Below are positions 1-8,999 of a DNA stretch of 64,000 nt, one piece after another; position 1 is the stretch's first letter, and the number at the start of each line of letters is the position of its first letter. The translations under genes and the position numbers were made by a program. A model generated the notes under the pieces. The model ran no database searches. It was not told the DNA's origin and was given only the letters and a program-made list of their open reading frames with translations. Source of the stretch: an uncultured Pelagibacteraceae bacterium (GTDB lineage Bacteria; Pseudomonadota; Alphaproteobacteria; Pelagibacterales; Pelagibacteraceae); contig CACMXJ010000002.1 of NCBI GenBank assembly GCA_902617625.1, forward strand, positions 1-64,000, written 5' to 3'.

Positions 1-99
1 ATAGATACAAGGGTTTATTATATTAAAAATTTTTAAGGGGGAAGTAACAATATTATGGATTTAATTTTATCCTAATTTCATATAACTTAATTGAAATTT

Positions 100-1128
100 A
101 TGTCTGAGCCAGTAATCAAATGTGAAAATGTGTATAAAATTTTTGGAGCGAATGCTCAGAAGATGCTTCAAAACTCAAATGGAAATGTTGATGCTAAAGT
201 TTTTCAAGAAAATGGCTGCATTGTTGGAGTGAATAATGCTTCTTTTGAAGTTGCAAAAGGAGAAATGTTAGTTGTTATGGGTTTATCTGGCTCAGGTAAA
301 TCAACTTTATTAAGATGTATTTCAAGATTGACTGATGCAACAGGTGGTAAAATTTTCATAGAGGGCCAGGACTTATTACAATTAAACAACAAAGATTTAA
401 TAGATCTTAGAAGAAATAAAATGGGAATGGTTTTTCAAAGCTTTGCTTTACTTCCACACAAAACTGTTGTTGAGAACATTGCTTTTCCCCTTCAGATTAA
501 AGGGATCAAAACTGAGGACAGTATAAATAAAGCGATGGATATGGTTAAATTAGTTGGACTTGAAGGTAGAGAAAATTATTTTCCTAGAGAACTTTCAGGA
601 GGTCAACAACAAAGAGTAGGTATAGCAAGATCTTTAGCAGTTGAGCCGGATATTTGGTTTTTAGATGAACCTTTTTCAGCTTTGGATCCATTAATTAGAA
701 AAGAGATGCAAGATGAGTTTTTAAGACTTCAAGATAAATTACAAAAAACAATTATGTTTATTACACACGATTTTGACGAGGCTTTGAAACTTGCTGACAG
801 AATCGCAATTATGAAAGATGGAATAATTGAGCAGTTAGATACACCAGCAAATATTGTTTTAAATCCAGCCACTGAATATGTCAGAAAATTTACTGAAGAA
901 GTACCGAGAGAAAAAGTTTTATTGATTAAGGATGTTATGGATATATCACAAGACAATTTAGGTGATTTAAAAGTCTCTCAAAATGAAATCATCGAGAATG
1001 TTGCAGAAAAAATTCTTACACAGGAAAAAATAGTCGCCGTAGTTGATAACAATAATGAAATTATAGGCTCTATCAATCCAACAAAAATAATCAATACGGT
1101 CTTTGGGGGAAGAAAAAATAATAATTAA
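100..1128 (+). CDS. Betaine/TMAO-type ABC transporter ATP-binding protein (ProV/OpuAA family)
   Basis: This is the ATPase that powers uptake of a quaternary or methylated amine across the inner membrane. The Walker A motif GLSGSGKST lies near residue 61, the signature LSGGQQQRVGIARSL is mid-protein, Walker B reads WFLDEP followed by a D-loop, and the H-loop is FITHDFDEA. The last 70 or so residues form a weak CBS-like tail, as in ProV. I chose the ATG at 100, because a TTG at 91 would only add three residues. The permease starts 3 bases after the stop, so the two are co-transcribed. Convergent trimethylamine monooxygenase next door suggests TMAO (TmoXVW-like) as substrate, but glycine betaine or choline is equally possible from sequence. 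The binding protein gene probably lies just upstream of the window. Confidence 0.9.
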   Translation: MSEPVIKCENVYKIFGANAQKMLQNSNGNVDAKVFQENGCIVGVNNASFEVAKGEMLVVMGLSGSGKSTLLRCISRLTDATGGKIFIEGQDLLQLNNKDLIDLRRNKMGMVFQSFALLPHKTVVENIAFPLQIKGIKTEDSINKAMDMVKLVGLEGRENYFPRELSGGQQQRVGIARSLAVEPDIWFLDEPFSALDPLIRKEMQDEFLRLQDKLQKTIMFITHDFDEALKLADRIAIMKDGIIEQLDTPANIVLNPATEYVRKFTEEVPREKVLLIKDVMDISQDNLGDLKVSQNEIIENVAEKILTQEKIVAVVDNNNEIIGSINPTKIINTVFGGRKNNN

Positions 1129-1131
1129 ATT

Positions 1132-3285
1132 ATGGAATTTTTAAAAAAATATCCAAAAACTTTTCAGTGGTTATTTTTGTTGATTGTATTCTTTGCTTTA
1201 TGCTTTGCGATTGATGTTCCTGAAACATATAAATTTATTAGGGGTCAAGCAGAATTTGTTAAAGATCCTAATCAAAGTAGTTATGTTTTTTTAGGCAAGG
1301 AAGTAAGATATTACGCTTTTGATGTATTTTGGAGATTGCCTCCATTGCTTGGGTGGTTACCCATCTGGATTAATGACTCATTATTTTTCTTAATGAACGA
1401 ATGGATGCCAATTGAAGTTTGGAATGAAGATATCCAAGAATTTAAAAGTCGGCCTATAGTTTTACAAATTAGTAGAAATTTGACTGCCTTTATGACTTTT
1501 TTAATAGAATTAATAAGAGAGATTTTATTGGGGGGTCTTGAAACTATTGTTGCCTTCACCAGTTGGGATTGGATAGATAAAAACCCATGGGCTGAATTAC
1601 CAGGATTACCTTGGACTATCGTTGCAGCAGGTGCAGCATTACTTTCTTATAAATTAAGCGGTAAAGGTCTAGCTTTGTTTGCAGGTTTAACTATGGTTTA
1701 CATTTCTGTGTTTGGTCAATGGAAACCTTCCATGCAAACTCTTTCATTTATATTAGTTGCTGCTCCACTATCTTTTATTTTTGGACTTGGATTAGGAATA
1801 GCAGCTTTTAAAAGTAAACGTGTAGAAAAAGCTTTATATCCAATATTGCTAGTGATGCAAACGATGCCACAATATGCTGTATTGGTTCCAGCATTAGTTC
1901 TTTTTGGAGTAGGTGACCATGCTGCTGTGATTATTACTATGGTTGTAGCAATACCACCGATGATATTATTAACTCTTTTAGGTCTAAGAGCAGTGCCTCC
2001 AGAAGTTATTGAAGCTGGAAGGATGAGTGGGTGTAATAATTTTCAATTAATGTTTAAAGTATTAATTCCAACTGCTAGGAGAGATATTTTAATCGGGGTT
2101 AACCAAGTCATCATGGTGTGTTTTTCAATGGCAGTTATCTCAGCTTTTATTGGAGCAAAAGGTTTAGGTTTTAATTTATTGTTAGCTCTAAACCAATTAA
2201 ACATTGGACTAGCTTTAGAAGCGGGCTTATGTATCAGTTTAATTGCAATTCTTTTAGATAAAATGTCTTTAGCTTGGGCAAATAAACAAACAGATTATTT
2301 TGGTAATCTTACTTTCTATCAAAGAAACAAAAATCTTTTATTTTTTGGGGTTATATTTGTTGTTGGAATAATATTAGCTTACATTGGGACTTTTTTATTC
2401 AAAGATACTTTCAATTATTTATTTGAAATTCCACATAACAAAGGAATATCAACTGCTGATTTTTGGAACAAAGGAGTAGATTGGATTTTTGAGACTTTCT
2501 TTGTTTATATTAAAGCGTTCAATACGTGGTTGATACAAGATGTACTTCAGCCAATGAGAGCATTGTATTTAAGAATGCCTGCAATCGCTACGATAGTTTT
2601 AGTTGTTGGTGCAGGATATTTAATTGGTGGCTTACGTTCAGCATTGGTAGTCTGTGCTTTGACACTTTTTATTGCATTCAGCCCTTGGTGGGATAGAGCT
2701 TTAGTTACAGCATATATGGCAACTTTTGGAGTTGTTGTTTCTTGTATCATTGGATTTACAGTAGGAACTTTGTGTTTCCAAAACAAACATTCAGCAAACT
2801 TTATGCTAGGCGTTTGTGATATTTTTCAAACATTCCCATCTTTTGTATATTTAATTCCAGTAATGATGTTATTTGGCATAACAGATACTTCAGTACTTAT
2901 CGCAGTTATAGTTTATGCAACGATACCTGCCACAAGATATACAATCGAAGGATTAAGAAGTGTTCCAGCTGGTCTTCATGATGCTGCAACGATGTCGGGT
3001 GTAAATAAATTTCAAAGATTGACTAAAATTGAATTTCCTTTGGCGTTCCCACATATGATGCTTGGTATAAATCAAACAATTGTTTTTGCCTTATTCATGG
3101 TAATTATCGGGGCATTTATTGGAACAGAAGATTTAGGTCAATATATATTAAAGGCATTATCAGATAAAAAAGGTGCTGGAATTGGATTAACACTTGGTAT
3201 TTGTGTAGCTTTCATAGCTTTAATATTTGATAATTTGATTAGAGCCTATGTCCAAAAAAGAAAAAAACATTTAGGTATTGATTAA
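1132..3285 (+). CDS. Tandem-fused betaine/TMAO-type ABC transporter permease (ProW family)
   Basis: A 717-residue membrane protein that carries two complete ProW-type permease units in one chain. Each half ends in its own cytoplasmic EAA loop: the first has VIEAGRMSGCNNFQ followed by KVLIPTA, the second has LHDAATMSGVNKFQ followed by KIEFPLA. An N-terminal region with one hydrophobic segment (about residues 12-28) precedes the first unit. Ordinary ProW/OpuAB proteins are about 280-350 residues, so this is a natural dimer-in-one-chain. It follows the ATPase gene by 3 bases and ends 7 bases before the convergent monooxygenase gene. The architecture resembles the TMAO transporter permease described in marine bacteria. 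The substrate is inferred from context. Confidence 0.88.
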   Translation: MEFLKKYPKTFQWLFLLIVFFALCFAIDVPETYKFIRGQAEFVKDPNQSSYVFLGKEVRYYAFDVFWRLPPLLGWLPIWINDSLFFLMNEWMPIEVWNEDIQEFKSRPIVLQISRNLTAFMTFLIELIREILLGGLETIVAFTSWDWIDKNPWAELPGLPWTIVAAGAALLSYKLSGKGLALFAGLTMVYISVFGQWKPSMQTLSFILVAAPLSFIFGLGLGIAAFKSKRVEKALYPILLVMQTMPQYAVLVPALVLFGVGDHAAVIITMVVAIPPMILLTLLGLRAVPPEVIEAGRMSGCNNFQLMFKVLIPTARRDILIGVNQVIMVCFSMAVISAFIGAKGLGFNLLLALNQLNIGLALEAGLCISLIAILLDKMSLAWANKQTDYFGNLTFYQRNKNLLFFGVIFVVGIILAYIGTFLFKDTFNYLFEIPHNKGISTADFWNKGVDWIFETFFVYIKAFNTWLIQDVLQPMRALYLRMPAIATIVLVVGAGYLIGGLRSALVVCALTLFIAFSPWWDRALVTAYMATFGVVVSCIIGFTVGTLCFQNKHSANFMLGVCDIFQTFPSFVYLIPVMMLFGITDTSVLIAVIVYATIPATRYTIEGLRSVPAGLHDAATMSGVNKFQRLTKIEFPLAFPHMMLGINQTIVFALFMVIIGAFIGTEDLGQYILKALSDKKGAGIGLTLGICVAFIALIFDNLIRAYVQKRKKHLGID

Positions 3286-3292
3286 TCTTATA

Positions 3293-4624
3293 TTATTTGT
3301 CTAAAAAAGTTTTTGAAGAGTCGTCCATAGCAGTTGCCCATGGCGTATGATGAATAGGAGCTACTGAGCCAGTTACAGGAGATGAAAAAGATTTATTTCT
3401 ATATGTTGAAATATCTTCTACTTTATGATGTTCCCATTCTTTAAAGTGTTTTCTTATTAACTCAAAATCAATTTTTGGATAATCAGACATTTCATGAAGT
3501 TCTTTTGTATACTCCGTTTGAAAATCAATCATTTGATCAGGGTTCTCTAGCTTTTCTTCCATTGCAACCCATTTATTAATATCTTTTTCAACTTCATCAT
3601 TACTAGGTATTTTGATTTTATTCATAATAACATCTCTTGCGTACCAAGCTTGGCAATCAAACATATTAAATGTATGGAATTGATCTTGCATGCCAAGATA
3701 TAAAAGTTTGTGATTATCTTGCCAAACCACCCCTTTATATAATTTTGGTGGATAAAGTCTGTTTCTAGTTTTTAATTGTAAATTTTCCTCTAAAAATGGA
3801 AAATGATGAAGATAACCTGTGCAAAGAATTATAACATCAGCCTCTTGTTCAGTGCCATCTTTAAACATTGCTTTTTTTCCTACTAATTTGTCAAGATAAT
3901 GAACCTCTTTCATTCCATCAGGCCATTTGAATCCCATTGGGTTATGTCTATAACCAATGGTAACACTTTTAGCTCCATATTTATTGCACTGAAGTGCGAT
4001 ATCTTCTGCTGAATAACTACTACCTAGTACTATTACATTTTTATTTCTAAACTCTTCTGCATCTCTAAAATCATGAGAATGCATTATTCTTCCAGGAAAT
4101 GTATCCATTCCTTTGTATTCTGGAATAAATGGAACAGAAAAATGACCAGTTGAAACAACAACAAAATCAAAATTATCTTTTAATACTTTATTGTTAACTT
4201 TATCTTGATAACTAAGTTCAAATTTGTCGTTCTTAAAAATAGTATTTATAACTCTCGTGTTGAATTTAATCTTTTTTTTTAAATTTCCTTTACTTACTCT
4301 TCCAACAATATAGTTATATAAAACTTCTCTAGGTGGAAAAGATGGTATTGGCTTTCCAAAATGTTCATCAAAGGAATAATCAGCAAATTCTAAACATTCT
4401 TTTGGTCCATTTGACCAAAGATATCTATACATACTGTTAGGTATAGGGTCCCCGTATTGATCAGATCCTGTTCGCCAACTATAATTCCATAAGCCACCCC
4501 AATCTTCTTGCTTTTCAAAACAAATAACTTCAGGGATTTTTTCACCATTTTTTTCCGCTAGTTCAAAAGACCTTAACATTGATAGTCCACAAGGTCCTGC
4601 ACCAATAATTGCTACTTTTGTCAT
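3293..4624 (-). CDS. tmm: Trimethylamine monooxygenase (bacterial FMO)
   Basis: A 443-residue flavin-containing monooxygenase that oxidises trimethylamine to TMAO with NADPH and O2 in the cytoplasm. The FAD motif GAGPCG sits at residues 8-13, the FMO fingerprint FPGRIMHSHDF at 176-186, and the NADPH motif GSSYSAED at 201-208. Length and the N-terminal stretch with DWGGLWNYSW match the Tmm proteins characterised from SAR11 and roseobacters. It converges on a betaine/TMAO-type transporter, as expected for a methylated-amine locus. Downstream enzymes (TMAO demethylase, methylglutamate pathway) are not in the window. The alternative would be another bacterial FMO acting on small amines or sulfides, but Tmm fits best. 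Confidence 0.9.
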   Translation of the reverse strand: MTKVAIIGAGPCGLSMLRSFELAEKNGEKIPEVICFEKQEDWGGLWNYSWRTGSDQYGDPIPNSMYRYLWSNGPKECLEFADYSFDEHFGKPIPSFPPREVLYNYIVGRVSKGNLKKKIKFNTRVINTIFKNDKFELSYQDKVNNKVLKDNFDFVVVSTGHFSVPFIPEYKGMDTFPGRIMHSHDFRDAEEFRNKNVIVLGSSYSAEDIALQCNKYGAKSVTIGYRHNPMGFKWPDGMKEVHYLDKLVGKKAMFKDGTEQEADVIILCTGYLHHFPFLEENLQLKTRNRLYPPKLYKGVVWQDNHKLLYLGMQDQFHTFNMFDCQAWYARDVIMNKIKIPSNDEVEKDINKWVAMEEKLENPDQMIDFQTEYTKELHEMSDYPKIDFELIRKHFKEWEHHKVEDISTYRNKSFSSPVTGSVAPIHHTPWATAMDDSSKTFLDK

Positions 4625-4701
4625 TAATCTACTAAATTAAATAATTAATTCTGTATTTTACTAACAAAATGATGACAATTACAATAAAATAATTATTTGT
4701 T

Positions 4702-5664
4702 ATGAAAAATATCTTAGTTATTGGTGGAGGTGCAATGGGCTCTGCATTTACAATCCCAAGTTTAGAAAATAAAAATAATGTTACAATTACTGAGCCTTAT
4801 AGCAAAAGATTTATTAAAGATTTATCTTCTAAAAAAAAATTTCATTCTGCTCTTAAGATAAAATTACCAAAACAATTAAATTTTAGAAAATTTTCTAAAA
4901 ATTTATTAAAAGAAAATTTTGATCTAATAGTAATAGCCTTAAGTCTTCCAGGTATAGACTTTATTGGCAAAGAATTAAAAGATTTAAGAGTTAAATCACC
5001 AATTTTGGTTTTGACTAAAGGATTAAAATTTGAAAAAAAAAAGAATAAAATTTTAACAATTTCAGAACAGCTTCAGAAAAACTACAATCTAAAAAATATT
5101 TCAGTACTAAAAGGACCTTGTTTGGCAAAGGAATTAGCCAGAAAAAATCAAACTAGTGTAGTCATAGCAAATAAGAATATTAATATTGCAAAATCTATAG
5201 GAAAAAAAATTTCTACAAAATATTACTTAACAGAATACTCCCAGGATGTAGTGGGAGTAGAGGTCTGTTCAGCAATAAAAAATATATATTCAATGATCAT
5301 TGGAGCTGGTCAAAGTCTTAACTCTTCATCTAATCTATTTCAAAAGGCAGTTCTTGAAATGAGATATTTAAATAAATATTTTAAAGGTAAGGATGAAACA
5401 ATCCTTGGGCTTGCTGGAGTAGGTGACCTTTACGTTAGTGCTGCTGGTGGAAGAAACAGTAAAATGGGTAGTTTTTTAGGTAAAGGATTTACGTTTAAAA
5501 CTGCAAAAAAAAGATTTATGCCTAGAGAAACTGTTGAAGGTGAAGAACTCGCAAGAGAGATCGCACCATTTATTTTAAAAAAAATTGAAAAGAAGAAAAT
5601 TCCACTAATGATCAATTTACTCAAGACAATTAAAGAAAATAAAAAACTTAAGATAAAAGTTTAA
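4702..5664 (+). CDS. Glycerol-3-phosphate dehydrogenase-like protein (GpsA family, divergent)
   Basis: A 320-residue NAD(P)-dependent dehydrogenase of the GpsA fold. It starts with a Rossmann motif ([11 protein letters not shown], residues 5-15), has the conserved Lys of a VLTKGLK segment, and a [19 protein letters not shown] stretch in the helical C-terminal domain like that of GpsA. The usual SGPSFA signature reads [10 protein letters not shown] here, so the protein is not a canonical housekeeping GpsA. Its end overlaps the convergent fhs gene by 4 bases. It lies among methylated-amine and C1 genes, so it may act on a related hydroxy acid or phosphate. The exact substrate cannot be read from sequence. 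Confidence 0.7.
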   Translation: MKNILVIGGGAMGSAFTIPSLENKNNVTITEPYSKRFIKDLSSKKKFHSALKIKLPKQLNFRKFSKNLLKENFDLIVIALSLPGIDFIGKELKDLRVKSPILVLTKGLKFEKKKNKILTISEQLQKNYNLKNISVLKGPCLAKELARKNQTSVVIANKNINIAKSIGKKISTKYYLTEYSQDVVGVEVCSAIKNIYSMIIGAGQSLNSSSNLFQKAVLEMRYLNKYFKGKDETILGLAGVGDLYVSAAGGRNSKMGSFLGKGFTFKTAKKRFMPRETVEGEELAREIAPFILKKIEKKKIPLMINLLKTIKENKKLKIKV

Positions 5665-7346
5665 AATAGACCTTCTATATCACCGTCTTTATTTAGCTTA
5701 ATAGAGTCAGCTGCTGGTACCCTTGGAAGTCCGGGCATTGTCATGATTGCTCCACAAACAACAACAATAAACTCCGCGCCAGATGATAACCTAATCTCTC
5801 TAATTGGTAGCGAATGACCAGTCGGAGCACCTTTCAGATTTGGATCTGTTGAGAAACTGTATTGAGTTTTTGCAACACATATAGGTAATTCACTATATCC
5901 AGCTTCTTCAAAGTTTTTTAGTTGATCTCTGATTTTAGTATCTGCAATAACTTCATTAGCTCTATAAATTTCTTTTGCTATAGTTTCTATTTTTTTGAAA
6001 AGTGGAGTTTTACTCTCATATAAAAATTTAAATTTAGCTTCATTCTTTTCACATAATTCTGTTACATGTTTAGCTAAATCCTTTGTTCCTTCACCACCAT
6101 CAGCCCAATGCTTACAAATACTAGCTTTAACCCCTAGCTTTTTACAAAATTCTACTAAAGCATTTACTTCTTTATTAGTGTCTTTTATAAAATGATTTAT
6201 AGCTACTGCCACAGGTAAACCAAACTTTTTCACATTTTCAATATGTCTTTCAAGATTTATTAATCCTTTTTTTAGTGCATCTACATTCTCATTCTTTAAA
6301 TCATCTTTTGCAACACCACCATGCATCTTCAAGGCTCTAACAGTTGCTACTATAACAACGCAACTTGGTTTTAAATTTGATTTCCTACATTTGATATCTA
6401 AAAATTTTTCAGCTCCTAAATCTGCTCCAAAACCTGCTTCAGTTACAACATAATCAGCTAGTTTTAATCCAGCTTTAGTTGCAATTACAGAATTACATCC
6501 ATGAGCAATATTTGCAAATGGTCCACCATGAATTATCGCAGGATTATTTTCTAGTGTTTGTGTAATATTAGGTCTGATCGCCTCTTTAAGTAAAACAGTC
6601 ATTGGTCCATGTGCATTTAAATCTTTAGCGTAGATTGGTTTTTTTTCTCGAGTGTATGCTACTGTAATATTTCCGATCCTTTTTTCTAAATCTTCAAGAT
6701 TATTAGCAAGACAAAAGATAGCCATTATCTCAGAAGCAACCGTGATATCAAAACCATCTTCTCTTGGAAAACCATTAGCAATACCGCCAAGATTAACATT
6801 AATTGATCTTAAAGCTCTGTCGTTCATATCCATAACTCTTTTCCAAGCAATTCTTCTGACATCTATGTTTAATTTATTCCCCCAATAGATATGATTATCA
6901 ATTAAAGCAGACAAAAGATTATGTGCTGATGTTATTGCGTGAAAATCTCCAGTAAAGTGAAGATTAATTTGTTCCATTGGGACTACTTGAGCATATCCTC
7001 CTCCTGCAGCACCACCTTTCATACCAAAAGATGGACCTAGACTTGGTTCTCTTAAGCATACAATAGATTTTTTTCCAATTTTATTTAGTCCATCATTTAA
7101 TCCTACTGAAGTGGTTGTTTTACCTTCCCCAGCAGGAGTTGGAGTTATTGCTGTAACTAAAATCAATTTACCGTCTGGCTTATCTTTTAATGTATCTAAG
7201 TATTCCAAGTTTATTTTTGCAATATGTCTGCCCATGGGGCTGAAAGCTGAACTTTCGTCTGGAACATTTACTTTCGCTAAAATTTCCTTTATTGGAAGCA
7301 TTTTTGCTTCACGAGCAATTTGAATATCTGATTTTATGTCGCTCAT
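5661..7346 (-). CDS. fhs: Formate-tetrahydrofolate ligase
   Basis: A 561-residue enzyme linking formate and 10-formyl-THF with ATP. It has the family P-loop [10 protein letters not shown] near residue 68, the glycine-rich [12 protein letters not shown] segment that follows, and the conserved C-terminal GLPRVPAA. The length matches the family (about 556). In SAR11 it is thought to run toward formate and ATP when methyl groups are oxidised, which fits its place beside sarcosine oxidase and trimethylamine monooxygenase. It is divergent from soxB across 126 bases, a likely shared control region. Confidence 0.95.
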   Translation of the reverse strand: MSDIKSDIQIAREAKMLPIKEILAKVNVPDESSAFSPMGRHIAKINLEYLDTLKDKPDGKLILVTAITPTPAGEGKTTTSVGLNDGLNKIGKKSIVCLREPSLGPSFGMKGGAAGGGYAQVVPMEQINLHFTGDFHAITSAHNLLSALIDNHIYWGNKLNIDVRRIAWKRVMDMNDRALRSINVNLGGIANGFPREDGFDITVASEIMAIFCLANNLEDLEKRIGNITVAYTREKKPIYAKDLNAHGPMTVLLKEAIRPNITQTLENNPAIIHGGPFANIAHGCNSVIATKAGLKLADYVVTEAGFGADLGAEKFLDIKCRKSNLKPSCVVIVATVRALKMHGGVAKDDLKNENVDALKKGLINLERHIENVKKFGLPVAVAINHFIKDTNKEVNALVEFCKKLGVKASICKHWADGGEGTKDLAKHVTELCEKNEAKFKFLYESKTPLFKKIETIAKEIYRANEVIADTKIRDQLKNFEEAGYSELPICVAKTQYSFSTDPNLKGAPTGHSLPIREIRLSSGAEFIVVVCGAIMTMPGLPRVPAADSIKLNKDGDIEGLF

Positions 7347-7472
7347 TGAATTCTATATAAAATAATAAAAAATTGGTCGATTAGTATCTCTTTTTAAAGC
7401 CTTTGGAAATATCTAAAAATTATATATAAAAAAAATATGAACTATTTATACTTATTATTATAAAATTTATTC

Positions 7473-8729
7473 ATGCAAAAATATTCAGTTTTTAGTCTTG
7501 TTAAAAATGCCCTTTCAAATCACGAAAATTGGGACTTAGCTTGGAAAGATCCAACTCCTAAGAAAGAGTATGATGTTGTTATTATTGGTGGTGGCGGACA
7601 TGGTTTAGCAACAGCATATTATCTAGCTAAAGAACATAATATTACCAATGTTGCTATAATCGAAAAAGGTTGGATTGGTGGAGGTAATGTTGGTCGAAAC
7701 ACTACAATAATTAGATCAAATTATATGCATGATGACAATGCATTATTCAGCGAATTTGGAATGGATCTTTGGAGAAAAATGAGTCAAGATTTAAATTACA
7801 ATGTGATGTTTTCTCCAAGAGGAATAATAAATCTTGCTCACTCAGATGCACAAATGAATACTTATGCTCGAAGAGGAAATTCAATGAGATTAAACGGTAT
7901 CGATGCAGTTCTCTTAAATAGGGAAGAAGTGAGAGAAATTATTCCTATGGCTGATTTTTCTGAGAATGTGAGATTTCCAATCTTTGGTGGATTAATGCAG
8001 CCAAGTGCGGGTACAGCTAGACACGATGCTGTAGCTTGGGGTTATGCACGTCAGGCGGACGATATGGGTGTAGACATAATTCAAAATTGTGAAGTAATTG
8101 GATTTGATGTTTCTGCAGGAAAAATTAATGGAGTGAGAACTTCTCGTGGAGACATTAAAGCAAAAAAAATTGGATTATGTGTTGCAGGTAGTACAAATAT
8201 TTTAGCTGAAAAATTAAATATGACATTGCCAATTGAGACTCATCTACTACAAGCATGTGTATCTGAGCCAGTAAAACCAGTTTTAGATAAAGTAGTTACT
8301 TTTGGTGCTGGACATTTTTATATAAGCCAATCTGATAAAGGTGAAATGGTTATGGGTGGAGATCTTGATGGCTACAATAGTTATGCACAAAGAGGCAATC
8401 TTCCAACTCTTCAACATGTTCTAACTGAAGGGATCGCAATGATGCCTTTCCTAAGTAAATTAAAAATGCTTAGAACTTGGGGTGGGATAATGGATATGTC
8501 TATGGATGGCTCACCAATAATAGACAAAACCCATATTGAAGGTTTGTATTTAAATTGTGGTTGGTGCTATGGTGGATTTAAAGCAACACCTGCATCTGGT
8601 TGGACATTTGCACATACGATCGCGCAAGATAGAGTTCATGAATTAAATGCTGGCTATAGTTTAAATAGATTTAATACTGGTCACTTACTTGACGAAAAGG
8701 GACTTGGTACCAAAACCTGGATTTCATAA
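7473..8729 (+). CDS. soxB: Sarcosine oxidase, beta subunit
   Basis: A 418-residue FAD-containing subunit of heterotetrameric sarcosine oxidase, where sarcosine is oxidised to glycine with the methyl group passed on as methylene-THF. The dinucleotide-binding motif VVIIGGGGHGLATA is at about residues 35-48. The GTARHDAVAWG segment contains the His (about residue 184) that carries covalent FMN in characterised enzymes. The gene is followed without a gap by soxD, then soxA and soxG, the standard B-D-A-G order. The long N-terminal lead of about 30 residues before the Rossmann motif is normal for the family. Confidence 0.95.
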   Translation: MQKYSVFSLVKNALSNHENWDLAWKDPTPKKEYDVVIIGGGGHGLATAYYLAKEHNITNVAIIEKGWIGGGNVGRNTTIIRSNYMHDDNALFSEFGMDLWRKMSQDLNYNVMFSPRGIINLAHSDAQMNTYARRGNSMRLNGIDAVLLNREEVREIIPMADFSENVRFPIFGGLMQPSAGTARHDAVAWGYARQADDMGVDIIQNCEVIGFDVSAGKINGVRTSRGDIKAKKIGLCVAGSTNILAEKLNMTLPIETHLLQACVSEPVKPVLDKVVTFGAGHFYISQSDKGEMVMGGDLDGYNSYAQRGNLPTLQHVLTEGIAMMPFLSKLKMLRTWGGIMDMSMDGSPIIDKTHIEGLYLNCGWCYGGFKATPASGWTFAHTIAQDRVHELNAGYSLNRFNTGHLLDEKGLGTKTWIS

Positions 8730-8999
8730 ATGCTTCATATAAAATGTCCACATTGTGGAATGAGATCACAGAATGAATTTTCATATGGTGGCGATGCAAC
8801 TGTCAAACGGCCAGAATTAGGAAAAGAAATATCCGATCAAGATTGGGACAATTTTGTTTATAATAGAAAAAGTTTAAGAGGGAAGCATTGGGAGCTATGG
8901 CAACATTTATCAGGTTGCAGACAATGGATAAAAGTTCAGAGAGATACAGCTACTCATGAAATTTTTAAAACTCTAAAAGCAAACGAAGAAATTTCATAA
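8730..8999 (+). CDS. soxD: Sarcosine oxidase, delta subunit
   Basis: A small 89-residue zinc-binding subunit of the sarcosine oxidase complex. The CPHCG motif at residues 5-9 together with the later SGCRQW cysteine and the histidine-containing CRQWIKVQRDTATHEI end matches the zinc site of SoxD. It begins directly after the soxB stop codon. Its stop overlaps the start of soxA by one base, so the subunits are translationally coupled. Confidence 0.95.
   Translation: MLHIKCPHCGMRSQNEFSYGGDATVKRPELGKEISDQDWDNFVYNRKSLRGKHWELWQHLSGCRQWIKVQRDTATHEIFKTLKANEEIS

Noticed and set aside
1-99. Short frame MDLILS and possible leader before the transporter ATPase
   Set aside because: Six codons with no family support. 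The sequence upstream is cut, so no riboswitch or operator can be judged.
7347-7472. Possible glycine riboswitch between fhs and soxB
   Set aside because: The gap is A+T-rich and lacks the conserved glycine aptamer core. Nothing beyond promoters is visible.
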